Shown: positions 8,358-16,968, counted from the stretch's first letter. The stretch is 64,000 nt of DNA from Poindextera sp035604135 (GCA_035604135.1 DATNJB010000006.1:62001-126000), one strand, 5' to 3'. Translations and numbers: made by a program. Notes: a model not told the origin generated them from the sequence alone.

Positions 8358-9665
8358 ATGGCGGACCTCTTTGAAGCCGCGGGCCTGAACCCGGAGACGC
8401 CGACGCCGCTCGCGGATCGGCTTCGGCCGACCTCGCTCGACGAGGTGGTCGGTCAGGACCACCTGCTCGGCCCGGAGGGGCCTATCCGGCGCATGGCCGA
8501 GGCGCACCGGCTGGCCTCGATGATCCTTTGGGGCCCTCCCGGCTCGGGCAAGACCACGATCGCTCGGCTGCTGGCCGCCGAGGCCGGCTATCAATTTCAA
8601 CAGCTTTCGGCCGTCTTCTCGGGTGTCGCGGACCTGAAGAAGGCGTTCGAGACGGCGCGCGGCCGCCGGGCGGCGGGCCAGGCGACCCTGCTGTTCGTCG
8701 ACGAGATCCACCGCTTCAACCGCGCCCAGCAGGACGGCTTCCTGCCCTTCGTCGAGCAGGGCGTCGTCACCCTGGTCGGCGCGACGACGGAGAATCCGTC
8801 CTTCGAGCTGAACGGCGCGCTCTTGTCGCGCTGTCAGGTCTTCGTGCTCAAGCGCCTGGGCGACGACGCCCTGGCGACGCTTCTGAAGAAGGCCGAGGCT
8901 TACGAGGCTCGCCAGCTGCCGCTCACGCCCGAAGCGCGCCAGGTGCTCTTCCAACTCGCCGACGGCGACGGCCGCTATCTGCTCAGCCTGGCCGAGACGC
9001 TGTTCAACATCGCCTCGGCGAAGCCGCTGGATGTGGCCGAGATGGGCCGCATCCTGCAGAAGCGCAGCCCGGCCTACGACAAGGACCGAGAGGAGCACTA
9101 CAACCTCATCTCCGCCCTGCATAAGTCGATCCGCGGCTCGGATCCCGACGCCTCGTTGTACTGGTTGGCGCGCATGCTGGACGGAGGCGAGGACCCGTTG
9201 TTCATCGCCCGGCGGCTGATGCGCGCGGCCTCTGAGGACATCGGCGAGGCCGACCCGCTGTCGCTCGTGCTCGCGAACGCGGCCAAGGACGCATACGACT
9301 TCCTGGGCTCGCCCGAGGGGGAATTGGCGTTGGCGCAGCTTGTCGTACACTTGGCCGCCGCGCCGAAGTCGAACGCCGTGCTCACCGCCTTCGGCGCCGC
9401 TATGCGTTCGGCGAAGGAAACCGGCTCGCTGATGCCGCCGGCGCATATCAGAAACGCGCCGACACGGCTGATGAAGGAGCTTGGCTACGGCAAGGGCTAC
9501 GCCTACGACCACGAGGAGGCGGAAAGCTTCTCCGGCCAGAACTACTTTCCGGACGGGATGGAGCGCCAGGTCTTCTACCGGCCGAAAGGCGAGGGCGCAG
9601 AAGCCCGCACCAAGGAGCGCCTCGAGCGCTGGGCGGCGTTGCGCGAGCAGAAGGGCCGCAAGTGA
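8358..9665 (+). CDS. rarA: Replication-associated recombination protein A (RarA/MgsA AAA+ ATPase)
   Basis: A 435-residue clamp-loader-like AAA+ ATPase that acts at stalled replication forks. Walker A is GPPGSGKTT, Walker B is LLFVDEIHRFN, sensor 1 is GATTENPSFELN, and the N-terminal PLADRLRPTSLDEVVGQDHLLG is the family hallmark. The C-terminal tetramerisation domain with the AYDHEEAESFSGQNYFPD signature is present. An ATG at 8295 is in frame, but it would overlap the divergent gene and adds a poorly conserved 21 residues, so ATG 8358 (MADLFEAAGL) is chosen. The stop overlaps the start of the following pseudouridine synthase by four bases (GTGA). Confidence 0.95.
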   Translation: MADLFEAAGLNPETPTPLADRLRPTSLDEVVGQDHLLGPEGPIRRMAEAHRLASMILWGPPGSGKTTIARLLAAEAGYQFQQLSAVFSGVADLKKAFETARGRRAAGQATLLFVDEIHRFNRAQQDGFLPFVEQGVVTLVGATTENPSFELNGALLSRCQVFVLKRLGDDALATLLKKAEAYEARQLPLTPEARQVLFQLADGDGRYLLSLAETLFNIASAKPLDVAEMGRILQKRSPAYDKDREEHYNLISALHKSIRGSDPDASLYWLARMLDGGEDPLFIARRLMRAASEDIGEADPLSLVLANAAKDAYDFLGSPEGELALAQLVVHLAAAPKSNAVLTAFGAAMRSAKETGSLMPPAHIRNAPTRLMKELGYGKGYAYDHEEAESFSGQNYFPDGMERQVFYRPKGEGAEARTKERLERWAALREQKGRK

Positions 9666-10414
9666 GCGCCCGGAAGGCGCCGCCGGCGCCGCGTCTATCG
9701 CCGGACGAGATCGCCTTCGTTCGTTCGCTGGTGATCCACGAGGACGATCACATCCTGGCGCTGAACAAGCCCGCCGGGCTGTCGAGCCAGGGCGGCCGCG
9801 GCCAGGTGCATACGCTTGATGAACTCCTGTTCGCGTTCGCCAAGTCCAGCGGCAACCGACCAAGACTCGTCCACCGCCTCGACCGCGACACCTCCGGCGT
9901 CATCCTGACGGCGAAAACGAAGCCGGCGGCCGCCTTCCTCGGCCGTGCGCTGATGGGTCGGCGGGTCGAAAAGACCTACCTCGCGATCGTGGCGCCGGGG
10001 GCGCCGGACCCGCGCGAAGGCCTGATCGAGCTCTCTCTCCGCCGCGACGAGCTGGGTCGCGAGGCCTTCATGCGCGTGTGCGCGGCTGACCACCCCGACG
10101 CCGAGACCGCGCGCACCCGTTATCGCACACTCGCTGCTTCCAGCACGGCCGCGCTCGTCGAGCTCAGGCCGGAGACCGGGCGCATGCATCAGCTGCGGGT
10201 GCACATGGCCGCGGTCGGGCGCCCGATCGTGGGCGACGCGCGCTACGGTGGCGCGCTCGTCCTGGACGGCGCGCCGGTCAAGCGGCTGATGCTGCACGCG
10301 GCTGCGATCGCGTTCCCACACCCTGCTGGGGGCCGGATGCGGCTCGAGGCCGAACCTCCCAACGACTTCAAGGACGTGGCGGCTGCTCTTCGCGCCAGCG
10401 CCGCGGCCGCCTGA
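9662..10414 (+). CDS. RluA family RNA pseudouridine synthase (no S4 domain)
   Basis: A 250-residue enzyme converting uridine to pseudouridine in rRNA or tRNA. The catalytic motif is RLVHRLDRDTSGVI, whose second aspartate is the nucleophile. The ETGRMHQLRVHMAAVGRPIVGDARYGG segment is the other family signature. The protein has no N-terminal S4 RNA-binding domain, so it is of the short RluA type rather than RluC/RluD type. The GTG start overlaps the rarA stop (GTGA), so translation is probably coupled. The next gene, a longer paralogue with S4 domain, starts 6 bases after the stop. The target uridine cannot be read from sequence. Confidence 0.88.
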   Translation: MSARKAPPAPRLSPDEIAFVRSLVIHEDDHILALNKPAGLSSQGGRGQVHTLDELLFAFAKSSGNRPRLVHRLDRDTSGVILTAKTKPAAAFLGRALMGRRVEKTYLAIVAPGAPDPREGLIELSLRRDELGREAFMRVCAADHPDAETARTRYRTLAASSTAALVELRPETGRMHQLRVHMAAVGRPIVGDARYGGALVLDGAPVKRLMLHAAAIAFPHPAGGRMRLEAEPPNDFKDVAAALRASAAAA

Positions 10415-10420
10415 CCGTCG

Positions 10421-11395
10421 ATGACGCGCGAAGTTCGGACTCTCGTAGTCGGGCCGGCCGAAGGCGGCGTGCGCCTCGACCGCTGGCTCAAGCGGCGTTG
10501 GCCGCAGCTGAACCACGTGCAGATCCACAAGCTCGCCCGCTCCGGCCAGATCCGCGTCGACGGCGGCCGGGTGAAGCCGGATGTGCGGCTTGCCGCCGGC
10601 GCGCACGTGCGCGTGCCGCCGCTGCCCGAGGCGCCGGGTCGCGACGAGGCCGGCCTCTCCGAGCGCGACGCGGCTTTCGCCCGTTCGTTGGTGCTCTATG
10701 AGGACGACGAGGTGCTGGCGCTCAACAAGCCGTCCGGCCTCGCCGTTCAGGGGGGGACCAAGACCACCCGCCACGTCGACCGGCTTCTCAGCGTCTGGGG
10801 CGAAGGCCTTGAACGCCCACGGCTTGTTCATCGCCTCGATCGCGACACGAGCGGGGTCCTGGTGCTCGGCAAAGGCCCGGCCGCGGCCGCTCGGCTCGCC
10901 CAAGCCTTCGCCCAACGCCGGGCGGAGAAGACCTATTGGGCTGTCGTCGCGGGACGCCCGCGGCCGCCGAACGGCGGCGTCGACATCCCGCTGGTCAAGT
11001 CCGGCGACGGCGAACGTGAACAGATGGCGCCGGCAGGCGCGGATGACCCGCGCGCCGCGCACGCCGAGACGGACTACGTCACCCTGGCCCGCGCCGGCGA
11101 GCGCGTCGCCTGGCTCGCGCTTCGCCCCCACACGGGGCGCACGCATCAGCTGCGGGCGCACATGAAGGCGATCGGGCATCCCATTCTGGGCGATCGCAAA
11201 TATGGCGACGAGCGCTCAGCGACGCTGTCTGCCGGCCTCAAGCTTCAGCTGCACGCGCGCCGGCTGGACCTGCCGCATCCGGGCGGCGGCCGGATCGTGA
11301 TCGAGGCGCCGCTGAGCCCCGAGATGCGCGCCGGCTTCGGGCGCTTCGGCTTCGACGAAACGAGCGCCGATCCGCAGCCGTTCTCGCCCCGCTAG
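10421..11395 (+). CDS. rluC: 23S rRNA pseudouridine synthase, RluC-like, with S4 domain
   Basis: A 324-residue pseudouridine synthase. Residues 12-60 form an S4 RNA-binding domain (GGVRLDRWLKRRWPQLNHVQIHKLARSGQIRVDG). The catalytic domain follows with RLVHRLDRDTSGVLVLGK and HTGRTHQLRAHMKAIGHPILGD. The layout and length fit RluC, which modifies 23S rRNA positions 955, 2504 and 2580 in E. coli, although RluD-like specificity is not excluded. It is the last gene of the rarA-rluA-rluC unit. Its TAG stop lies in a CTAG palindrome (11392-11395) that also contains the stop of the opposite-strand DUF1501 gene. Confidence 0.88.
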   Translation: MTREVRTLVVGPAEGGVRLDRWLKRRWPQLNHVQIHKLARSGQIRVDGGRVKPDVRLAAGAHVRVPPLPEAPGRDEAGLSERDAAFARSLVLYEDDEVLALNKPSGLAVQGGTKTTRHVDRLLSVWGEGLERPRLVHRLDRDTSGVLVLGKGPAAAARLAQAFAQRRAEKTYWAVVAGRPRPPNGGVDIPLVKSGDGEREQMAPAGADDPRAAHAETDYVTLARAGERVAWLALRPHTGRTHQLRAHMKAIGHPILGDRKYGDERSATLSAGLKLQLHARRLDLPHPGGGRIVIEAPLSPEMRAGFGRFGFDETSADPQPFSPR

Positions 11396-12714
11396 GCGAC
11401 GATCCCCGCGACAGGCTCAACGCCGGCGCTGTCGGGGAAGACGGTGGTGTCGAGAGCGCGGCGATCGACCCCGAGCTGTTCGGCTAAGACGCCCTTGAAG
11501 AGGCCGCGCATGTCGACGGTCGGCGCCGTATCGCGGTTCTCGAACAGCTTGGCCTCTTGCAGCGTCGGCCAGTCGCCGATGATGCCGCCGCGCTTCAGCG
11601 AGCCGCCCAGCACGAGCGCTGTCGAGGCGGTGCCGTGATCGGTGCCCTTGGTGCCGTTCATGCGCGCCGTGCGGCCGAATTCGGTCGCGACCACCACGAC
11701 GGTGTTGTTCCACTCCGGCCCGAGCCCGCTCGAGAGCCCGTCGATGGCCGCGTCGAGCCCGCGCAGGCGAATGGCCAGCTGGCCGTCGGCGGCGCCCTGG
11801 TTGGCGTGGGTGTCGAAGCCGTCGAGGGAGACCGCGGCGATCTGCGGTCCGTTCGGCTCGAGCATGAACTTGGCCAGCGTGTCGCCCAGTTTGCGCGCTT
11901 GGTTGGCCGCCTGCTGCTGCTGTTGGGCGGCATACGCCTGCAGCTGCTGTGGATTGGACTGCGCGGCGGCCGCCGGCTGTTGTTGCATCGCGCCCGGTTG
12001 CATCGCCGCGGGCGGCGCGGCCATCGCGTTCAAATCCGGGGCGGTGGCGATGGCGGCCATGGCTTCGGTCTGAAGCCCGCTCGCCAGCGCCGGCGCGAGC
12101 AGCGCGTCGCCGGCGTAGAGGTCGGTCAGGATTTGCGCCAGCCGGGGGTCACGCTCCTTGATTCCGCCCGGCGACCAGGAGGCCGCCTCCATGCGGCCGC
12201 GCAGGATGAGAGGCTCCTGGGGGCCGACCGACATGGCGTGCACCGTCCGCGTCGCGCTAAGGGACTCCATCGCCCGGTTCAGCCAGCCGGACGTTGCTTG
12301 GGTCGCCGGCTGGCCGCTCTCGAGCACGTCCTGCGCCTCGAAGTGCGAACGGGCGCGGTCGGGCGTGGCGATGGCCGGCGCGATCCTGGCCTCGCCCTTG
12401 AGCGCCAGCGCGTGCACGGTCTCGAGCCGGGGATGCAGGCCGAACGTCGAGTCGAGCTGAAGCGCGCCGTTCGGCTGACCGAAGCCGGCGATGGCGATCT
12501 CGGTCCTCAGCGGCTGGTAGTTCGCGTCGCCGATCGGCGGCGAAACGGAGAGGCCGTCCATCGCCCCGCGGCAAATGAAGACCACCAGCTTGCGCTGAGC
12601 CAGACCCCCCTCGGAGGCGGCGTGGGCCGCGCGGGCGAGGAAGGTGACGGAGATGCCAAGGCCCGCCGCGGCGAATAGCGCCGAGCGGCGGTTCAGAGAG
12701 AGCGTCTGGGTCAT
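11392..12714 (-). CDS. DUF1501 family exported protein with Gln-rich insert
   Basis: A 440-residue protein of the DUF1501 family, which resembles alkaline-phosphatase/sulfatase-fold proteins and is almost always encoded beside a DUF1800 partner. The N-terminus LNRRSALFAAAGLGISVTFLARAAHA looks like a twin-arginine signal peptide. Family motifs are VVFICRGAMDGLSV, VSLDGFDTHANQG and VATEFGRTARMNGTKGTDHG, the last carrying likely metal ligands. Between about residues 212 and 250 there is a low-complexity Gln/Ala/Pro insert (MQPGAMQQQPAAAAQ and AYAAQQQQQAANQ). The ATG start overlaps the DUF1800 stop by four bases (ATGA). The molecular role of the pair is not established. Confidence 0.85.
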   Translation of the reverse strand: MTQTLSLNRRSALFAAAGLGISVTFLARAAHAASEGGLAQRKLVVFICRGAMDGLSVSPPIGDANYQPLRTEIAIAGFGQPNGALQLDSTFGLHPRLETVHALALKGEARIAPAIATPDRARSHFEAQDVLESGQPATQATSGWLNRAMESLSATRTVHAMSVGPQEPLILRGRMEAASWSPGGIKERDPRLAQILTDLYAGDALLAPALASGLQTEAMAAIATAPDLNAMAAPPAAMQPGAMQQQPAAAAQSNPQQLQAYAAQQQQQAANQARKLGDTLAKFMLEPNGPQIAAVSLDGFDTHANQGAADGQLAIRLRGLDAAIDGLSSGLGPEWNNTVVVVATEFGRTARMNGTKGTDHGTASTALVLGGSLKRGGIIGDWPTLQEAKLFENRDTAPTVDMRGLFKGVLAEQLGVDRRALDTTVFPDSAGVEPVAGIVA

Positions 12715-14120
12715 CGGCGTTGGAACTCCGGACTCATCAGAAGGATGGAGAAGGCCTCGGCGCGCGATTCCGCGCGGCCGATGGCGGTTGCGGTCGCCGC
12801 GATGAGTTGGGCGCCCAGCGTGTTCTGGGCGATCTGCATCGGCTCGGCCGTGAGCGAGACGTTGCGCGCGGCAAAGGCCTCGGACCAACGCATACGTTTG
12901 ACCACGCCGTCGGCGGAGGCCCAGTCGGTCGCGTCCTCAGACCAACCCTTGGGCGAGGGGGCGCTGAACGGCTGCTGCCCAAGCTGGGTCAGCACCGGCA
13001 CGATCTCCGGTCCCGGCGTGACCGCCGCCGCGCGGTAGCCCGAGATCAGGAACTCATAGGGCGTCTTGAACTTGCGCTGCTGGGCGACCCACGACTCCGG
13101 CGCGTCGATCAAGGTCGTCGCCACCTCGCCGAGCTGGCCGCCGGAGGTGTTGAAGCTCCGCTCGAGCTTGGCCACCAACGTCGGCGGCGGATCGTCGGCG
13201 ATGAAGTGTTTGGCGAGCTTGACGGCGATGTGATGGGCGGTCGCCGGGTTCGCCGCCAGGTCGTGCAGCACCGCGCGCGCCTGCTCAAGCCCACCAGCGG
13301 GATAGGTGTTGCCCAGGATGTGGCGCGCGCCGGGCTCGTGTGCGGCTGGGCGGAAAGTGAACTGGCCCGGTTGGGCGTCTTGGTCGCCGAAGCGGCGGCG
13401 CTCGTTCAGCCCGACGATGCTCCAGCCGGTGAGCGCGCGGGCGAACTCGGTCACGTCGGCCTGGGTGTAGCCCGCACCGACCCCCAGGGTATGCAGCTCC
13501 ATGATCTCGCGGGCCAGGTTCTCGTTCAGCCCGCCGAGGTTCTTGAGCGCCGGCAGGCCCATCTTCGCGAGCCCGGCGAGCTGGCTGTCCGGGCCGATGG
13601 ACTGCGCCTGGTCGAGGTAGATCAGCATCCCTGGGTGCGAGGTCGAGGCGACGAGCATCTCTTCGAAGCGGCCGAACACGTGCGGCCGGATCGCCTCGCG
13701 CTCGAAGGGGCCAGCAAGCACCGCGGTTTGCAGGTTCTTCTGCCCGACGGTGAAGTGGTTGAACCAGAACAGCGCCCATCGCTCGCGGAAGGCCGCGTCC
13801 GTCTGGCTGGCCAGCGCGACGCGGCCGAGGAACTCGGCGCCCGCGCCCTGGCGGATCATCTTCTGCGCTTCCTTCACCGGGTCGAGCGGCGCGCCGTCCA
13901 TCCGCGCCTGGCGCCGGTCCTGCTGCAACGCGCGCAGGTCCGTGACCCGCTGGACGCTCGACTCGAAATCGCCCGAGGGCTGGTCGGCGCCGTCAGCCCG
14001 GATCTGCGCCTTGAGCGCGCCAAGGGGGTCGGTGCTCAGCGCCGCGATCTCGCCCGGGCGGGCGCCCAGGCCGAAGCGGGTGGCGGCGATCGAGGCTCTC
14101 AGCGCTAAGTCTATGGCCAT
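12711..14120 (-). CDS. DUF1800 family protein
   Basis: A 469-residue member of the DUF1800 family. Signatures are the N-terminal ATRFGLGARPGEIAAL, WFNHFTVGQ near residue 120, NENLAREIMELHTLGVGAGYTQADVTEFARALTGW near 200, and YPAGGLEQARAVLHDLAANPATAHHIAVKLAKHFIADDPP, all typical of the family. DUF1800 and DUF1501 genes occur as pairs in many bacteria, and an exported or envelope-associated role is usually assumed without a defined activity. It is the first gene of the pair and is divergent from pccB across 165 bases, where a shared promoter region must lie. Confidence 0.88.
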   Translation of the reverse strand: MAIDLALRASIAATRFGLGARPGEIAALSTDPLGALKAQIRADGADQPSGDFESSVQRVTDLRALQQDRRQARMDGAPLDPVKEAQKMIRQGAGAEFLGRVALASQTDAAFRERWALFWFNHFTVGQKNLQTAVLAGPFEREAIRPHVFGRFEEMLVASTSHPGMLIYLDQAQSIGPDSQLAGLAKMGLPALKNLGGLNENLAREIMELHTLGVGAGYTQADVTEFARALTGWSIVGLNERRRFGDQDAQPGQFTFRPAAHEPGARHILGNTYPAGGLEQARAVLHDLAANPATAHHIAVKLAKHFIADDPPPTLVAKLERSFNTSGGQLGEVATTLIDAPESWVAQQRKFKTPYEFLISGYRAAAVTPGPEIVPVLTQLGQQPFSAPSPKGWSEDATDWASADGVVKRMRWSEAFAARNVSLTAEPMQIAQNTLGAQLIAATATAIGRAESRAEAFSILLMSPEFQRR

Positions 14121-14285
14121 GGCCCGATCTCAATCAGAGGGTGATGACCGCTTTTACGTTCGCGAGGCGAACCTTCCGTCGCGGGCGACTTGTCGCAGGC
14201 CATCCGTCGCCGGGCTCGCGGCTTGTCACCCGGGCGGCCCAAGTCTACCCCTGCGAGCCTTAACCGATCGGGAGTGGGCGCCAGA

Positions 14286-15818
14286 ATGAAGCACATCGTG
14301 GAGGAGCTCGAGCGACGGCGCGCGCAGGCGAGGGCGGGCGGCGGCGAGCGGCGGATCGCCGCTCAGCACGCGAAAGGCAAGCTCACCGCGCGCGAACGTA
14401 TCGATGTCCTCCTCGACGAGGGCTCGTTCGAGGAGTTCGACATGTTCGTCGAGCATCGGGCGACCGAGTTCGGCATGGCCGAGCAGAAGGTGCCGGGCGA
14501 CGGCGTCGTGACCGGCTGGGGAACGATCAACGGTCGGCTCGTCTTCGTTTTCTCCAAGGATTTCACGGTCTTTGGCGGCTCTCTTTCGGGCGCGCACGCC
14601 AAAAAGATCGTCAAGATCTACGAGCAGGCGGCCAAGCTGGGCGCGCCGATCATCGGCCTCTATGACGCCGGTGGCGCGCGCATCCAGGAGGGCGTCGAAG
14701 CGCTCGCGGGCTACGCCGACATCTTCCTCCTGAACACGCTCTGCTCGGGCGTAATTCCGCAGATCGCCGTGATCATGGGCCCCTGCGCCGGCGGCGATGT
14801 CTATTCGCCGGCGATCATGGACTTCATCTTCATGGTCAAGGACACGAGCTACATGTACGTGACCGGGCCTGACGTGGTCAGGACCGTCACGAACGAGGAC
14901 GTGACGCACGAGGAGCTTGGCGGCTACCGGGTGCATGCGTTGAAGTCGGGCGTCGCCGACGGCGCCTTCGAAAACGACCTCGAGGCTTTGACGCAGATTC
15001 GGCGGCTGGTCGACTTCCTGCCGCTCTCCAACCGCGAAAAGCCGCCGGTGCGCGAGAGCTTCGATGTTGTCGATCGCACCGAGCCATCGCTCGACACCCT
15101 CGTGCCGATCAGCGCCGAGAAGCCCTACGACATGAAGGAGCTTATTCTGAAGGTCGTTGACGAATCCGATTTCTTCGAGATCGCAAAGGATTGGGCGAAA
15201 AACATTGTCTGCGGGTTCGGTCGCATCGACGGCGAACCGGTTGGCATCGTGGCCAACCAGCCGCAGACTCTGGCCGGGGTGCTCGACATCGACGCCGCGC
15301 GCAAAGGGGCCCGCTTCGTGCGCTTCTGCGACGCCTTCTCGATTCCGCTGATCACCTTCGTCGACGTGCCGGGCTTCATGCCGGGCACGCGGCAAGAGCA
15401 GGGCGCACTGATCAAGCATGGCGCGAAGCTGCTGTTCGCCTTCGCCGAGGCGACGGTGCCGAAGATCACGCTGATCACCCGCAAGGCCTATGGCGGCGCC
15501 TATGACGTGATGAGCTCCAAGCACATCCGCGGCGACATCAACTACGCCTGGCCGACGGCCGAGATCGCGGTCATGGGCGCCAAGGGGGCCGTGGAGATCA
15601 TCTTCCGCGCCGACATGAACAAGCCGGGCGCGATCGCCCAGCGGGAGGCCGAGTACAAGGAGCGTTTCGCCAATCCATTCGTCGCGGCGGCGTTCGGCTA
15701 CGTAGACGACGTCATCCTGCCCCGTGACACGCGGAAACGGATCGCCCGCGCGCTCAAGAGCCTAAGGGGAAAAAAGCTTGAGAACCCCTGGAAAAAGCAC
15801 GACAATATCCCGCTCTGA
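14286..15818 (+). CDS. pccB: Propionyl-CoA carboxylase beta subunit (acyl-CoA carboxyltransferase)
   Basis: The 510-residue carboxyltransferase subunit moves carboxyl from biotin to propionyl-CoA, giving methylmalonyl-CoA for the breakdown of odd-chain fatty acids, valine and isoleucine. Seen are the start MKHIVEELERRRAQARAGGG, GKLTARERIDVLLDEGSFEE, the first oxyanion-hole region YDAGGARIQEGVEALAGY, MGPCAGGDVYSPA, and the second half with VDVPGFMPGTRQE and KAYGGAYDVMSSK. The close is ENPWKKHDNIPL, as in typical PccB. I chose ATG 14286 over an upstream in-frame start because the extension is Arg/Pro-rich and not conserved. The biotin-carrying alpha subunit is not in the window. A small ORF overlaps its 3' end. 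Confidence 0.94.
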   Translation: MKHIVEELERRRAQARAGGGERRIAAQHAKGKLTARERIDVLLDEGSFEEFDMFVEHRATEFGMAEQKVPGDGVVTGWGTINGRLVFVFSKDFTVFGGSLSGAHAKKIVKIYEQAAKLGAPIIGLYDAGGARIQEGVEALAGYADIFLLNTLCSGVIPQIAVIMGPCAGGDVYSPAIMDFIFMVKDTSYMYVTGPDVVRTVTNEDVTHEELGGYRVHALKSGVADGAFENDLEALTQIRRLVDFLPLSNREKPPVRESFDVVDRTEPSLDTLVPISAEKPYDMKELILKVVDESDFFEIAKDWAKNIVCGFGRIDGEPVGIVANQPQTLAGVLDIDAARKGARFVRFCDAFSIPLITFVDVPGFMPGTRQEQGALIKHGAKLLFAFAEATVPKITLITRKAYGGAYDVMSSKHIRGDINYAWPTAEIAVMGAKGAVEIIFRADMNKPGAIAQREAEYKERFANPFVAAAFGYVDDVILPRDTRKRIARALKSLRGKKLENPWKKHDNIPL

Positions 15819-15947
15819 GCTGGGCAAGCCCGACTACGGGCTCAGCTATGGCGGCTCCGGCGGCTACGGCCTGCACCACGAGGACACCGGCACGGGCTGC
15901 TGGTACGCCGCTCCAGCGAGCAGCTGATGCGCTACTCGACGCCCTAG
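15778..15947 (+). pseudogene. Small gene overlapping pccB 3' end, apparently frameshifted near its end
   Basis: Read one base out of phase with pccB, an ORF starts at TTG 15778 behind AAGGGGA (15764-15770, 7-base spacing) and runs 49 codons to TGA 15925-15927. Beyond pccB its codons end almost always in G or C, like real genes here, and it encodes LGKPDYGLSYGGSGGYGLHH and then EDTGTGCWYA. After about 15912 the coding look moves to another frame, reading SSEQLMRYSTP before TAG 15945-15947. One missing base would join both parts into a protein of about 56 residues. I do not recognise the family. It could be a real small gene with a sequencing indel, a C-terminally truncated gene, or a recent pseudogene. 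Confidence 0.5.
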
Positions 15948-15951
15948 AGTT

Positions 15952-16437
15952 CTAGAGGTGGTCGCCGCGATGGAGCGGGTCGGGCAGCTTTTCGCCATCC
16001 GCGACAAAGCTTAGTGACACCGAGTTGATGCAATAGCGCAGCCGCGTCGGCGGCGGCCCGTCGGGAAAGACATGGCCCTGGTGGCTGTCGCAGCGCGCGC
16101 AGCGGGTCTCGATGCGCACCATGCCGTAGGTGGTGTCACGCACAGCGCGGACATGCGCCTCGTCGATCGGCGCATAGAAGCTCGGCCAACCGGTGCCGCT
16201 CTCGAACTTCGTCTGCGCGCGGAACAGCGGCAGACCGCAGAGCCGGCAGCAGTAGACACCGTTCGCCTTGTTGTTGAGCAGGCCCCCGCAGAAGGGCGCC
16301 TCGGTGCCGTGTTGCAGGAGGACGTCGCGCTCCTCGGGCGTCAGGTCCGCTTCGAGCCGCTTCTCCTCGTCAGGCGTCGGCGGCGTAAGGTCGAAGCCGG
16401 AGGCGGAACGGACGGGGGACGTGGGTGCGTCGGTCAT
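15952..16437 (-). CDS. msrB: Peptide-methionine (R)-S-oxide reductase
   Basis: Repairs methionine-R-sulfoxide in oxidised proteins using thioredoxin. The 161-residue protein has two CxxC zinc pairs, CRLC in GVYCCRLCGLPLF and CARC in TRCARCDSHQGHVFPDG. The signature GTGWPSFYAPID is present, and the catalytic cysteine lies in RYCINSVSLSF near the C-terminus. Homology begins with the ATG at 16437; a longer in-frame start at 16503 adds an Arg-rich tail and is not used. The gene converges with the small gene after pccB with a gap of 4 bases, and is divergent from the DUF805 gene. Confidence 0.94.
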   Translation of the reverse strand: MTDAPTSPVRSASGFDLTPPTPDEEKRLEADLTPEERDVLLQHGTEAPFCGGLLNNKANGVYCCRLCGLPLFRAQTKFESGTGWPSFYAPIDEAHVRAVRDTTYGMVRIETRCARCDSHQGHVFPDGPPPTRLRYCINSVSLSFVADGEKLPDPLHRGDHL

Positions 16438-16551
16438 CGTTCGAAGATGCCCCTTTCGCCCTCGAGATTCCAGGGCCCGGCGCCGGCCGGGTGGCCGAAG
16501 CATTAATTCGGCGTTAGCTTGCCCCGTCCTGATGTCTCAGGGGGGAAACCG

Positions 16552-16950
16552 ATGAACATCACTCACCTTCTCTTCAGCTACCAAGGCCGCATCCGGCGCA
16601 TGCACTTCTGGCTTTGCGCCATCGGCGTCGGCGTCGTCTTCGGCGTGCTCTACAGCGTTCTCTTCAGCATGTCGGGGATGGCGCAGGGCTCGCCCAACGG
16701 CCTCATCCTGGCGCTGCTCGGCGTGCTCTACATCGTCTACATCTACATCGCGCTCGCACTCGACGTGAAGCGCTGCCATGACCGCGACAAGAGCGGCTGG
16801 TTCGTGCTCATCGGCCTGATCCCGCTCATCGGCGCGATCTGGCTGTTGGTCGAGCTCGGGTTCCTGGACGGCACGCAAGGGCCGAACCGCTTTGGCCCGT
16901 CGCCCAAGGGGATCGGCGGCGACGCGCCGGCGCCGGCGCCGGCGGAGTAG
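16552..16950 (+). CDS. DUF805 family inner-membrane protein
   Basis: A 132-residue membrane protein with three predicted transmembrane segments. The N-terminal FSYQGRIRRMHFWL and the mid-protein DVKRCHDRDKSGWFVLIGLIPLIGAIW, with its conserved RCHDRDKSGW loop, are the DUF805 signatures. The C-terminus FLDGTQGPNRFGPSPKG is also characteristic. The ATG at 16552 is preceded by GGGGGAAACC and replaces an in-frame start 33 bases upstream. No function is established. A second DUF805 gene follows 70 bases downstream. Confidence 0.88.
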   Translation: MNITHLLFSYQGRIRRMHFWLCAIGVGVVFGVLYSVLFSMSGMAQGSPNGLILALLGVLYIVYIYIALALDVKRCHDRDKSGWFVLIGLIPLIGAIWLLVELGFLDGTQGPNRFGPSPKGIGGDAPAPAPAE

Positions 16951-16952
16951 CG

Positions 16953-16968
16953 GAGCCCTTCCGGGCTC
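16953..16968 (+). terminator. Short hairpin after first DUF805 gene
   Basis: GAGCCC, loop TTCC, GGGCTC form a 6-base GC-rich stem three bases after the DUF805 stop. There is no run of T after it, so termination would be weak or Rho-assisted. Confidence 0.3.

Noticed and set aside
7926..9863. 645-codon minus-strand open frame opposite rarA and in another frame of the methyltransferase gene
   Set aside because: It runs across two well-supported genes, is composed of Arg/Gly/Ala-rich low-complexity sequence, and shows no domain.
9695..11179. 494-codon minus-strand frame opposite both pseudouridine synthase genes
   Set aside because: Fully antisense to two clear RluA-family genes; no recognisable motifs.
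15827..15842. AGCCCG-ACTA-CGGGCT hairpin after pccB considered as a terminator
   Set aside because: No T run follows and it lies within the coding-looking small gene, so it is more likely part of its codons.
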